Assembly: GCA_012513545.1 (NCBI GenBank)
Contig: JAAZCB010000912.1
Span: 1 to 11,456, forward strand
Length of the DNA: 11,456 nt
Direction: 5' to 3'
From: Clostridiaceae bacterium
Lineage (GTDB): Bacteria > Bacillota_A > Clostridia > Acetivibrionales > Acetivibrionaceae
Positions 1 through 7,795 of this stretch are shown here, piece after piece; position 1 is the first letter of the stretch, and each line of letters begins with the position of its first letter. Both the position numbers and the translations under genes were made by a program. The notes under the pieces were generated by a model. That model was not told where the DNA came from. It did not search any database and worked only from the letters and a program-made list of their open reading frames with translations.

Positions 1-664
1 CAGATGCAATGGCTTCCTTGGTACAGAACATGGTATTGATTTTGCTGTCGTATTTATCGTTTATCATCCTCAAAACACCGACATTGATATCCATTACAGT
101 CACATTGGCCCCAAGGGCATAGAGTACCGACAAAGCGTTTTGCCCTACAAGACCTCCGCCTAAAATCAAAACATTCATTCCCGGAGCTCCGGCAAAGCCC
201 CCTACATACTTTCCTTTTCCTCCGTTGATGGTGAGCATGGATTCAAGGCCGAATAAAGCCCCTTGCTTTCCTGCTGCTTCACAGTTGGGCGAGCCGTAAC
301 GATGGCAATCTTCTGCAGTAAAGGCAATGCATTTGCTCTTTAAAATAGCATCCACCTCTTCAGGATGGCCGGCAGGATGTATACAGCCTAAAATAATTTG
401 GTTTTCACGAATTAAGCCGTATTCACTTTCTTCAAATTCCTTTACCTTTGCAACCATATCACAACGGCTATACATTTCTTCGGCACTTTCTACTATTTCC
501 GCTCCCGCTTTTTCATATGTTTCATTAGGAAATCCTGCTGCTTTGCCGCAATCTTTCTGAGCTAAAACCTGATGTCCTGCAGCAACTATGGTAGCCACCT
601 CTGTAGGTGTGCATATAACTCTGTATTCTCCTTCTTTAATGTCTTTAAGTACACCGAATATCAT
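1..664 (-). CDS. ald: Alanine dehydrogenase, N-terminal 221 residues (cut by window edge)
   Basis: The family catalyses NAD-dependent interconversion of L-alanine with pyruvate and ammonia in the cytoplasm. Visible here are the AlaDH/PNT N-terminal domain (about residues 1-135) and the start of the Rossmann domain: VLILGGGLVGQNAL at 165-178 and an acidic D192 at the end of the next strand, which suggests NAD rather than NADP. R15, K75 and H96 fall at the positions of the substrate-binding and catalytic residues of characterised alanine dehydrogenases. The stretch after H96 (IHPAGHPEE, then AEDCHRYGSPNCEAAGKQ) departs from the usual LHLAA and YETV motifs, so this is a divergent member and the substrate could differ from alanine. 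The start is ATG at 664 with AGGAGG just upstream. It lies 57 bases after the dppF-like stop with no visible terminator, so it is probably the last visible gene of the transporter operon. The C-terminus is outside the window. Confidence 0.78.
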   Translation of the reverse strand, partial: MIFGVLKDIKEGEYRVICTPTEVATIVAAGHQVLAQKDCGKAAGFPNETYEKAGAEIVESAEEMYSRCDMVAKVKEFEESEYGLIRENQIILGCIHPAGHPEEVDAILKSKCIAFTAEDCHRYGSPNCEAAGKQGALFGLESMLTINGGKGKYVGGFAGAPGMNVLILGGGLVGQNALSVLYALGANVTVMDINVGVLRMINDKYDSKINTMFCTKEAIAS

Positions 665-721
665 ACAAGTTCCTCCTATATATTAAGAATTTCTTTTTTA
701 GTTTATATGATTCCATACCCT

Positions 722-1675
722 TTAATTTTTTTCTACCAAATGACAAGAAATATAATGATCGGGAGAAATCTCTACAAGATCAGGATGTTTATCACATTTG
801 TCGTAAGCATATACACATCGTTTTTTAAATCTGCATTCCTCAGGAGGATTAATAGGAGAAGTAATTTCACCTTTTAGCAATATTCTTTTTTTCTTTACTC
901 CTAATTCAGGTATTGGAATTGCTGACAGCAATGCCTGAGTATATGGATGAAGCGGATTTTTAAATAATTGTTCCGCGGGTGCCTTTTCTACGATTTTACC
1001 CAAATACATAACAGCTATTTCATCAGAAAAATGGTTAACAACCGAAAGGTCATGAGTAATAAAAATATAAGACAAATTGAATTCAGCTTGTAACTCCTTT
1101 AATAAATTCAATATTTGTGCCTGAATGGATACATCCAATGCAGAAACAGGTTCATCGCAAACAATAAATTTCGGTTCCATTGCTAATGCACGGGCAATAC
1201 CTATACGTTGACGACGACCGCCGTCCAACTCATGGGGGTAAGTGTTGAATAAACGGGCAGCAAGACCAACAGTTGCCATTAGCTCTGCTACTCTTGCATG
1301 AATTTCTTCGCTTGATTTAAAAATTTTGTTTGCAATAATTGGTTCGCTGATTATTTGACTGACTGTTTTTCGAGGATCTAAGGACGAATAAGGGTCCTGA
1401 AAGATCAGCTGCATATCTTTACGGACATGTCTCAGTTTATTAAGGCTAATCTTTGTGATATTCTTACCTTCAAAAATAATTTCTCCTGAAGTCGGCTCAA
1501 TCAAACGCAATAAAGTCCGCCCGACTGTGGTTTTCCCGCATCCTGATTCTCCTACTAAGCCTAATGTTTGCCCCCTTTTAACCGAAAAATTAATTCCATC
1601 AACAGCATGCAGCATACCACGTTTAGTTTTAAAGTGTTTTGTTAAATTTTTTACCTCAAGAATAGTATCAGACAT
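722..1675 (-). CDS. dppF: Oligopeptide/dipeptide ABC transporter ATPase, DppF/OppF type
   Basis: This is one of the two ATP-hydrolysing subunits that drive a peptide-type importer from the cytoplasmic side of the membrane. In 317 residues it shows Walker A GESGCGKT (42-49), Q-loop Q93 in FQDPYSSLDP, Walker B FIVCDEP (D174, E175) and switch histidine H208. The C-terminal oligopeptide-type extension (about 235-317) carries cysteines C281, C287, C294 and C311. The signature loop reads LDGGRRQRIGIARAL (150-164): aspartate replaces the usual serine of LSGGQ. I recall this variant from other DppF-like proteins of anaerobes, so it is probably not a defect. The gene starts 2 bases after the dppD-like stop, with a purine-rich GAGGAGGGAGAGG site inside that gene's end, so the two are translationally close. 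The dpp name follows general family resemblance; the substrate is not known. Confidence 0.93.
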   Translation of the reverse strand: MSDTILEVKNLTKHFKTKRGMLHAVDGINFSVKRGQTLGLVGESGCGKTTVGRTLLRLIEPTSGEIIFEGKNITKISLNKLRHVRKDMQLIFQDPYSSLDPRKTVSQIISEPIIANKIFKSSEEIHARVAELMATVGLAARLFNTYPHELDGGRRQRIGIARALAMEPKFIVCDEPVSALDVSIQAQILNLLKELQAEFNLSYIFITHDLSVVNHFSDEIAVMYLGKIVEKAPAEQLFKNPLHPYTQALLSAIPIPELGVKKKRILLKGEITSPINPPEECRFKKRCVYAYDKCDKHPDLVEISPDHYISCHLVEKN

Positions 1676-1677
1676 AG

Positions 1678-2676
1678 TTACCTCTCCCTCCTCTTGATGT
1701 GAAATCCCGGTCTGTCATAAGCACTGCAACGTACATAATGAGTATCAGAAATTGCTCTTTCCCATTGAGGCTTTTTACAATCCTCATCCATATAGGGACA
1801 TCGGGGATGAAAAGGACATCCAACGGGTATATTTGTAGGATCAGGCATTAAACCTTTTATAGGGGTAAGCATTGCTTTTCTATCATTAATATTAGGCAAC
1901 GAATTGAACAATCCTTCGGTATAAGGGTGCTTGGTTTTGTTGAATACATCTTCTAATGTTCCTTTTTCAACAATATTGCCTGAATACATAACCGCAACTT
2001 CATCGCAAATTTCTGCAACAATACCTAAGTCATGTGTAATCATGATCAAAGAAGTATTATATTGTTTTCGCAAGTCTTTCATTAATTCAAGCACCTGGGC
2101 TTGTATGGTCACATCGAGAGCGGTAGTAGGTTCATCGGCTATCAAGAGCTTTGGATGACATGCAAGAGCAATAGCGATTACAACACGCTGTTTCATACCG
2201 CCGGAAAACTGGTGGGGATATTCATTGGCACGTTCACCCGGAATTCCTACAACCTCTAGCATTTCTATCGCCCTTTTCCTAGCCTCCGCATAGGTTACTT
2301 CTTCATGAAGAAATATGCTTTCCGCTATTTGATCCCCCACCGTGAAAACAGGATTAAGAGCAGTCATGGGGTCCTGGAATATCATTGATATATCTTTTCC
2401 TCTTACCTTTTCAAGTTCCTTAACGGACAAGCTCAGCATGTCAAGTCCGTCAAGTACCATTTTATCGCATTCTTCAACTCCAGGAGGTTTAGGTATGAGT
2501 CTCAACAAGGATAAAGCCGTAGTAGTTTTGCCTGCTCCAGTTTCACCTACCAAGCCTATGGCTTTTCCTCTTTCGATTTGCAGGTTTAATCCGTTGACGG
2601 CCCTTACTATGCCATCTTCCGTTTCGTATCTGACAAATAAGTTTTTAACGTCTAAAACTAAATTATTTTTATCCAT
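1678..2676 (-). CDS. dppD: Oligopeptide/dipeptide ABC transporter ATPase, DppD/OppD type
   Basis: This is the second ATPase subunit of the peptide-type importer, expected to pair with the DppF-like protein. In 332 residues it shows Walker A GETGAGKT (44-51), Q101 in FQDPMTALNP, signature FSGGMKQRV (157-165), Walker B LLIADEP (D181, E182) and H215 in the H-loop. The C-terminal oligopeptide/HPY-type region holds four cysteines (C287, C293, C300, C317) in the CPFHPRCPYMDEDC arrangement common to DppD/OppD proteins, which can ligate an iron-sulfur cluster in some family members; that is inference here. Its start lies 11 bases after the dppC-like stop, and a modest AGGCGGTG site overlaps that stop. 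Length and motif order are normal and nothing is broken. Confidence 0.95.
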   Translation of the reverse strand: MDKNNLVLDVKNLFVRYETEDGIVRAVNGLNLQIERGKAIGLVGETGAGKTTTALSLLRLIPKPPGVEECDKMVLDGLDMLSLSVKELEKVRGKDISMIFQDPMTALNPVFTVGDQIAESIFLHEEVTYAEARKRAIEMLEVVGIPGERANEYPHQFSGGMKQRVVIAIALACHPKLLIADEPTTALDVTIQAQVLELMKDLRKQYNTSLIMITHDLGIVAEICDEVAVMYSGNIVEKGTLEDVFNKTKHPYTEGLFNSLPNINDRKAMLTPIKGLMPDPTNIPVGCPFHPRCPYMDEDCKKPQWERAISDTHYVRCSAYDRPGFHIKRRER

Positions 2677-2687
2677 ATTTGCACCGC

Positions 2688-3587
2688 CTATTGTTTCAAT
2701 TTTGGATCCAAAGCGTCGCGGAGACCGTCACCCATGAGATTAAAGGCAAGAACCGTAATCATGATTGCAAGGCCGGGGAAAAATGTTAAGTAACTGTAAT
2801 CACGAATGAATTCTCGGCCGCTTGACAGCATTGCCCCCCATTCAGGCGCGGGAACCGGTATGCCAAGGCCTAAAAAGCTTAGCTGGGACGCCGTAAGAAT
2901 TCCGTTTGCCACACCCATGGTAACCTGAACAATTATTGGTGACATTGAATTGGGCAAGACATGTGTAAAAATAATTCTAAAATCGCTTACGCCCGACACC
3001 TTTGCGGCTTCAATGTATTCCTGGTCTCTCACAGGCAAAACCGCCGCCCTTGCGGTACGTGCAAACATAGGAACGTACACAAGACCTATGGCAAGCATTA
3101 ATACGACAATGCTTTGACCGAATGCAGCCATTATTGCAATACCAAGCAAAACCGAGGGTATACCTACAAATATCTCGCAGGTACGCAAGATGATATTTTC
3201 CAATCTGCCCCCGTAATAACCTGCAATCAATCCAAGTGTACTTCCAATAAAACATGAAATCGCAACCGATACAATACCAACAGCCAAGGAATACTTGGCA
3301 CCGTAAAGAATTCGTGCAAATATATTACGCCCGTACTGGTCTGTACCGAATATATATTCAGCAGAAGGCTTTTGAAGACGATTCATGATGTCCTGCTGAA
3401 CTATATCATCTTCATAGTCATATACTACCTGTGCAATAATAGCCATTATTACGATTACTACTAAGATTACTAAGCCCATCATAGCGCTTGGACTTTTTTT
3501 GTAGTTTCTCCACACTTCTTTGACCATGCTTCTTTTTTTATATTCTTTTAACTCTTCGGGCGAGTATTTCCATTTTTCGCTTATCAC
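2688..3587 (-). CDS. dppC: Peptide-type ABC transporter permease, DppC/OppC type
   Basis: This is one of two inner-membrane subunits forming the transport channel. In 299 residues there is a short cytoplasmic N-terminus with the OppC-type WRNYKKSPSAMMGL segment (26-39), a first membrane helix at about 37-55, the GTDQYGRNIFARILYG signature (81-96), and a core of further helices (about 98-125, 130-155, 157-172 and 268-288). The coupling EAA loop is at about 191-213 (YIEAAKVSGVSDFRIIFTHV) and contacts an ATPase. The start codon is GTG at 3587. An AGGTGA ribosome binding site overlaps the TGA stop of the upstream permease, so the two permeases are translationally coupled across 11 bases. Family assignment is secure; the transported compound is not. 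Confidence 0.95.
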   Translation of the reverse strand: MISEKWKYSPEELKEYKKRSMVKEVWRNYKKSPSAMMGLVILVVIVIMAIIAQVVYDYEDDIVQQDIMNRLQKPSAEYIFGTDQYGRNIFARILYGAKYSLAVGIVSVAISCFIGSTLGLIAGYYGGRLENIILRTCEIFVGIPSVLLGIAIMAAFGQSIVVLMLAIGLVYVPMFARTARAAVLPVRDQEYIEAAKVSGVSDFRIIFTHVLPNSMSPIIVQVTMGVANGILTASQLSFLGLGIPVPAPEWGAMLSSGREFIRDYSYLTFFPGLAIMITVLAFNLMGDGLRDALDPKLKQ

Positions 3588-3598
3588 TAAGAATCACC

Positions 3599-4528
3599 TC
3601 ACTTCGAATATTGCGCCTTGATACGCGGGTCAACATAAGCATATCCTATATCAACAAGCAGCAGGGTTAAATTTAGAAAGATTGTAAACATGATTATACA
3701 ACCAGTCGCTAAGGTCATATCACGTGTATTTATTGCAGTTACGGTTAAACGTGCCACCCCGGGCCATGAAAACACGGTTTCTATAACGACAGCGCCGCCA
3801 AGTGCATTGCCAAAGGTGGAACCAAGAATTGTAATTATGGGAATTAAGGCATTCTTTAGTGCGTGTTTATTTATAACATGACGCTCGCTGACACCCTTTG
3901 CCCGAGCCGTTCGCAAATAATCCTGACGAATAACTTCCAGCATTGACGAACGGGTAATCCTGGTAAGGTTTCCTGCCTGAGCCGTACCCAAAGTGAGGGC
4001 CGGAAGGATAATGGATGAAAACCCTGAACTTCCGCCGGAAGGAAGCCATCCTAACTTAAGAGAAAACAAAAGTATCAATAAAATACCCAGCCAAAAGGCA
4101 GGCATTGATACTCCTATCATTGAAGCTATCATGCTGATACCGTCCACCCATGTCCTGTGATGGGTAGCTGCAGCAATACCTAATGGAACAGAAATTATCA
4201 TTGCAACAATTATACTCCAGAAAGCCAACTTCAAAGTGGCGGGAAAGCGCTCTAAAAACACCTCCATAACCGGCCGCTTCATAGATAAAGATATCCCCAA
4301 ATCACCTTTCAACAAGTTCTGAATATAACGAAAATATCGCTCAATCAGGGGACCGTTTAAACCCATCTCTTCCCGCATCATTTCAATTTCAACTTCTGTT
4401 GCGTCCTGTGGCGCCAGCATGGTGACTATGTCTCCCGGAGCCAGATCCATCAGAAAATATACAACAAAAGAAACCGCCAATATAACAGGTATCATCATCA
4501 AGGCTCTTCTTACTATATAATGAATCAT
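3599..4528 (-). CDS. dppB: Peptide-type ABC transporter permease, DppB/OppB type
   Basis: This is the partner membrane subunit of the importer. In 309 residues the N-terminus MIHYIVRRALMMIPVILAVS runs straight into the first helix (about 9-29), followed by LAPGD (29-33), typical of DppB proteins. An extracytoplasmic loop includes GDLGISLSMKRPV (75-87). The core helices follow (about 98-120, 130-155, 228-250 and 272-296), with the EAA coupling loop YLRTARAKGVSERHVINKHA at 204-223. The C-terminal YAYVDPRIK motif is also family-typical. The start is ATG at 4528 with AAGGAGG eight bases upstream. It is separated from the binding-protein gene by 99 bases that contain a long hairpin, so its expression is probably lower than that of the binding protein. 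Confidence 0.95.
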   Translation of the reverse strand: MIHYIVRRALMMIPVILAVSFVVYFLMDLAPGDIVTMLAPQDATEVEIEMMREEMGLNGPLIERYFRYIQNLLKGDLGISLSMKRPVMEVFLERFPATLKLAFWSIIVAMIISVPLGIAAATHHRTWVDGISMIASMIGVSMPAFWLGILLILLFSLKLGWLPSGGSSGFSSIILPALTLGTAQAGNLTRITRSSMLEVIRQDYLRTARAKGVSERHVINKHALKNALIPIITILGSTFGNALGGAVVIETVFSWPGVARLTVTAINTRDMTLATGCIIMFTIFLNLTLLLVDIGYAYVDPRIKAQYSK

Positions 4529-4555
4529 AATGATGTCCTCCTTTTCATTGAATTA

Positions 4556-4598
4556 AATATATTCTCCTGATCCCTATTTAAAATCAGGAGAATATATT
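4556..4598 (-). repeat. Long perfect hairpin between binding-protein and permease genes
   Basis: AATATATTCTCCTGAT (4556-4571) and its exact complement at 4583-4598 form a 16-pair stem with an 11-base loop, in the 99-base gap between the binding-protein stop and the dppB-like start. No strong T-run follows on the minus strand, so it is probably a leaky terminator or an mRNA stabiliser. Either would make the binding protein more abundant than the membrane subunits, as is common for such operons. Confidence 0.75.
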
Positions 4599-4627
4599 AT
4601 TATTTTAGATTTAAAACTATCAGATTC

Positions 4628-6211
4628 TTACTCTATAATTCTTTCAATAGTTCTGAATTGGTGTACTAAAGCCGGATGGAGAAGAATACCTTCAACGTCT
4701 TTATGGGCACCCATTGTCAAAGTTGCTTGAGCTACAGGAATCCAGTTAATTACCTCAGTAGTTAAGATAATCTGTAAATCTTCATACATTTTAGCTCTCT
4801 TTTCTCTATCTATTTCTGATGCAGCTGCATCAATCAAAGCATCTATTTCCGGATCATTAATATTGGAATAGAAGCTCCTTCCACCCTTGGAATGAATCGG
4901 ATTTCTGAACATATAGTCTGCATTTTTTCCCGGAGTCCATGAAAGAACAAACATCTCTTCAGAATTATTAGGTGTTTGTAGACGTTCAATCAAGGCTGCC
5001 TGCTGCACAAATTCAACATCAACCGTAATATTGTATTTAGCCATTTGGGCTTGGAAGTTTTCAGCCATCTTCACACGATGGGCAGCATCGGAAGTAATCA
5101 TTTTAACAGTCATTCCTACAGCACCCAATTCTTCAAACATAGTTTTTGCTTTATCAGGATCATAGGGGATACCGTCAATATCAGCATAATATTCCATATC
5201 ACGGCACATAATGCTTGTTGATACTTGAGCATATCCATCCCATGCAGCAATGACCATTTCTTCTTTATTAACTGCATATGCAACTGCTTTTCTGAATTCC
5301 GGGTTTGAAACTATTGAATTTTTATTAGCTAAGTTGAAACCGATAAAATGTTGCCCTCGTCCAGTTACCGTGATAAGCTTTAGGTCACTGCTTTCTGATA
5401 ACCTGCTGTAATCTGTGGCACTTGGAGACATAATTGCATCAACTTCACCGTTTTCTAAGGCAATCATCCTTGATGATGCTTCAGGAATCATACGGAATAC
5501 GAGACGTTTGGTATTGGGAACTTCATACAAGGTACAATCTTCAAATCTAACTAAAGAAACGTAGTCTGCAGACTGAAATTCTTCAAACTTCCAGGCGCCT
5601 GTACCGATTTTTACCGCTTCTTCCTCAGGCATTGTTTCAAAAGCTTCCTTTGACAAAATAGCAAGCGAGTCTGCTGCAAACACATAGTTGAAGTCAACAT
5701 CTCCATTGTGGAGGAAAACCTCAAAGGACAGGTCGTCTATCTTTTTAACTTCTTTAAACTTTGCTATATAAGCTGATGTTGTAGATTTATCCTTGCCTCT
5801 TTCAAAGGTAAACAATACGTCATCTACATTTAATATTGTACCATCATGGAACTTAATACCTTCCTTGAGTTTAAACCTCCAATGGTCCGGAGTTATCATT
5901 TCCCATGATTCAACCAAAAAGCCTTCGTTCTGCATAGTCACTAAATTAGTATTGGTAAGCAGCGTATGTACGCAAGCTTGTACTAATTGATTTGACTCCG
6001 AAGTGGTTTCCATGGGGTCGATGGTTGTAAACTCGTCTGCAATAGCAATGACGATTTCTTCTTTATATTTGGGACCGCTTGGCTGCTCGGCAGGAGTTTC
6101 TTCGGGTTTTGGTTCCTGTGGAGCAGGAGTCGTAGCGGGTTGACCGCATCCGGTCAATACCAATACAAGCAATAAAATAATTGACAACAATCTTTTGTAA
6201 ACGTTTTTCAT
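4628..6211 (-). CDS. Family 5 solute-binding lipoprotein of the peptide-type ABC importer
   Basis: This protein captures the substrate outside the membrane and delivers it to the permeases. With the start at 6211 it has 527 residues. Positively charged MKNVYKRLL leads into a hydrophobic segment and the lipobox LTGC, with C22 as the lipidated residue. A proline/glutamate/threonine-rich linker (about 25-46) follows, and then a family 5 binding domain, recognisable by the segment at 97-138 containing WEMITPDHW, FKLKEGIKFHDG and VDDVLFTFER. An in-frame ATG lies further upstream at 6268, but it falls inside the -12 element of the sigma54 promoter and upstream of the predicted transcript start, and it would spoil the signal peptide. 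The 6211 start has GGGAGG directly upstream. It is the first gene of the transporter operon. Family 5 binds peptides, nickel chelates, opines and other ligands, so specificity cannot be read off. Confidence 0.94.
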   Translation of the reverse strand: MKNVYKRLLSIILLLVLVLTGCGQPATTPAPQEPKPEETPAEQPSGPKYKEEIVIAIADEFTTIDPMETTSESNQLVQACVHTLLTNTNLVTMQNEGFLVESWEMITPDHWRFKLKEGIKFHDGTILNVDDVLFTFERGKDKSTTSAYIAKFKEVKKIDDLSFEVFLHNGDVDFNYVFAADSLAILSKEAFETMPEEEAVKIGTGAWKFEEFQSADYVSLVRFEDCTLYEVPNTKRLVFRMIPEASSRMIALENGEVDAIMSPSATDYSRLSESSDLKLITVTGRGQHFIGFNLANKNSIVSNPEFRKAVAYAVNKEEMVIAAWDGYAQVSTSIMCRDMEYYADIDGIPYDPDKAKTMFEELGAVGMTVKMITSDAAHRVKMAENFQAQMAKYNITVDVEFVQQAALIERLQTPNNSEEMFVLSWTPGKNADYMFRNPIHSKGGRSFYSNINDPEIDALIDAAASEIDREKRAKMYEDLQIILTTEVINWIPVAQATLTMGAHKDVEGILLHPALVHQFRTIERIIE

Positions 6212-6263
6212 ATTTTCCTCCCTAATTAATTTATGGGTTTCCCACCCTGTTTCTATAATATTA

Positions 6264-6279
6264 AGCAATTATTATGCCA
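6264..6279 (-). promoter_or_regulatory. Sigma54 (-24/-12) promoter of the transporter operon
   Basis: Read on the minus strand the site is TGGCATAATAATTGCT, which matches the consensus TGGCAYR-N4-TTGCW with exact GG-to-GC spacing. GG pairs with bases 6277-6278 and GC with 6265-6266. The expected transcript start is near 6253, giving a leader of about 42 bases before the ATG at 6211. The adjacent upstream gene encodes a sigma54 activator, which supports function. Confidence 0.88.
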
Positions 6280-6375
6280 AACAAATTACTTCCGTTATAC
6301 TCCCCTGCTAATCTTCCAAAAATATAAGCAAAACTAAATTTTACAATCATAAAGTCAAATACATATACAATAAAT

Positions 6376-6396
6376 GGAGCGCAAAAATTGCGCCCC
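6376..6396 (-). terminator. Hairpin after the response regulator gene, possible terminator
   Basis: GGAGCGCAA (6376-6384) and TTGCGCCCC (6388-6396) form a nine-pair stem around a three-base loop. The only non-Watson-Crick pair becomes a G-U wobble in the minus-strand RNA. It lies 40 bases past the regulator stop. The following sequence is AT-rich but lacks a run of T, so it may be a weak terminator. It also sits about 130 bases upstream of the sigma54 transcript start, where an activator binding site would be expected. Confidence 0.5.
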
Positions 6397-6412
6397 AGGT
6401 GTAAATTTTGCC
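6380..6412 (-). promoter_or_regulatory. Candidate enhancer: two related GG-AA-TTTTGC dyads upstream of the transporter promoter
   Basis: GGCGCAATTTTTGCG (minus strand, 6380-6394) and GGTGTAAATTTTGCC (plus strand, 6398-6412) agree at 11 of 15 positions. They are centred roughly 130-150 bases upstream of the predicted sigma54 start, a usual distance for NtrC-type activator sites. The first overlaps the possible terminator stem. No equally good copy was seen before the divergent dehydrogenase gene. Confidence 0.25.
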
Positions 6413-6436
6413 TCTTGTATTTTATTAAAATTCAAG

Positions 6437-7795
6437 TTAACTCAGGCCGTATTCCTTTATTTTATTCAAGAGCCCCCTCTTGCTTATACCTAAGTCCTTG
6501 AAGGTTAAATCGCGCCGGCCCTTATTTTTCTTAAGAGTAGCCGTTATTGCACGTTTTTCTATGTCCTTAAGGCTATTTTCCGACAAAAACTCGTCGATTG
6601 ACTTTTCGGAAGTATCTTTATTGGAGCTTCTGAAACTTATCTCATCCGGCAAATCCCTTACATCAATTATGCCCGAAGAATTTATGATAGCCGCATATTC
6701 CAGAATATTTTCCAACTGACGAACATTGCCGGGAAAATCATAATTCATCAACATGTCCAGGGCTTCTTTGGTAATTCCCTTTATTGATTTGTTTAAATTT
6801 TTTGATATTGTCCTGATAAAATGGTCGCATAAAGCCGGGATATCGCTTTTTCGCTCCCTAAGGGGAGGCATTTTAATTTCCATTACATTGATTCTGAAAT
6901 ACAAATCCTGTCTGAATTCACCCTTTTCAATCAAGCTTTTAAGGTCCCTGTTGGTTGCTGTGATGATGCGAACATCTGTATGGAGGACCACCGAACTTCC
7001 CAGGGGTGTAAACTCCTTATTTTGCAGGACACGAAGCAGTTTACTTTGTAAACCTAAAGGCATGTCACCTATTTCATCAAGAAAGATTGTTCCTTTGTCA
7101 GCAAGTTCAAATTTGCCCTTACGGTCCACAGCACCCGTAAAGGACCCCTTCCTGCAGCCGAATAATTCCGCTTCAAGGAGATTTTCAGGTATGGCGGCAC
7201 AGTTCACGACAATGTAACGTTCGTTTCTGCGTTTTCCGGATTCATGTATTGCCTTAGCCACAAGTTCCTTGCCTGAACCGCTTTCCCCCGTTATCAAAAC
7301 ATTTGTATCAATATTCTTCAATTTATCTATGAGCATATAAACCTGTTTCATTGATTTACTTTCGCCGATAATTTCATGGTTGTATCTCTTGGACTGCAGT
7401 TCGTCGGACAAAAATCTTACTTGCTCGTTTAACCGATAATATTCTACGGCTTGTTTTATGTGAACCATGAGCTCATCCACATCCAGGGGCTTGGTAAGGT
7501 AATTGAAGGCCCCGTTCTTCATGGCTTCAACGGAATTGCCGATGCTTCCGTAAGCCGTCATCATAATGACTACAACATTGGGGTCAATTTCTTTAATTTG
7601 TTTTAATACATCCAGCCCGCTTTCTTTTCCTATTTTCAAATCCAACAAAACCACATGAAAGTTTTGATTTCCGATTAACTTGAGTGCCTGCTGGGCTGAG
7701 TTAAAGGAAACGACATTGTAGTCATTCTTAAGTGCCAAGTTTAAAGATGTACAAATACCAGGTTCATCATCAATAATCATTACATATGGTTTCAT
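6437..7795 (-). CDS. NtrC-family sigma54-activating response regulator
   Basis: This is a cytoplasmic enhancer-binding transcription activator controlled by phosphorylation. In 452 residues the receiver domain (about 1-118) has acidic D9/D10, phospho-acceptor D52, T80 and K102. The AAA+ domain (about 142-370) has Walker A GESGSGKE (170-177), a sigma54-contacting loop GSFTGA (217-222) where GAFTGA is usual, Walker B IFLDEIGD (D240, E241) and arginine-finger candidates R295/R301. A Fis-like helix-turn-helix sits at the C-terminus (FKDLGISKRGLLNKIKEYGL, 432-451). The start overlaps the kinase stop as ATGA, and GAGGAGG lies inside the end of the kinase gene, so the pair is co-translated. Two sigma54 promoters, one on each side of the kinase/regulator pair, are its obvious targets (inference). 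Confidence 0.95.
   Translation of the reverse strand: MKPYVMIIDDEPGICTSLNLALKNDYNVVSFNSAQQALKLIGNQNFHVVLLDLKIGKESGLDVLKQIKEIDPNVVVIMMTAYGSIGNSVEAMKNGAFNYLTKPLDVDELMVHIKQAVEYYRLNEQVRFLSDELQSKRYNHEIIGESKSMKQVYMLIDKLKNIDTNVLITGESGSGKELVAKAIHESGKRRNERYIVVNCAAIPENLLEAELFGCRKGSFTGAVDRKGKFELADKGTIFLDEIGDMPLGLQSKLLRVLQNKEFTPLGSSVVLHTDVRIITATNRDLKSLIEKGEFRQDLYFRINVMEIKMPPLRERKSDIPALCDHFIRTISKNLNKSIKGITKEALDMLMNYDFPGNVRQLENILEYAAIINSSGIIDVRDLPDEISFRSSNKDTSEKSIDEFLSENSLKDIEKRAITATLKKNKGRRDLTFKDLGISKRGLLNKIKEYGLS

Noticed and set aside
572..877. Plus-strand open frame of 101 codons across the alanine dehydrogenase start and the end of the DppF-like gene
   Set aside because: It is antisense to two well-supported genes, is low in complexity and resembles no known protein; it is a shadow frame.
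2342..2737. Plus-strand open frame of 131 codons opposite the DppD-like gene
   Set aside because: It is fully antisense to conserved ATPase motifs; its composition mirrors that gene.
6212..6252. Riboswitch or attenuator in the leader of the transporter operon
   Set aside because: The leader from the predicted start is only about 42 bases and shows no conserved aptamer or terminator structure.
6753..7217. Plus-strand open frame of 154 codons opposite the regulator gene
   Set aside because: It lies antisense to the AAA+ domain with no independent support.
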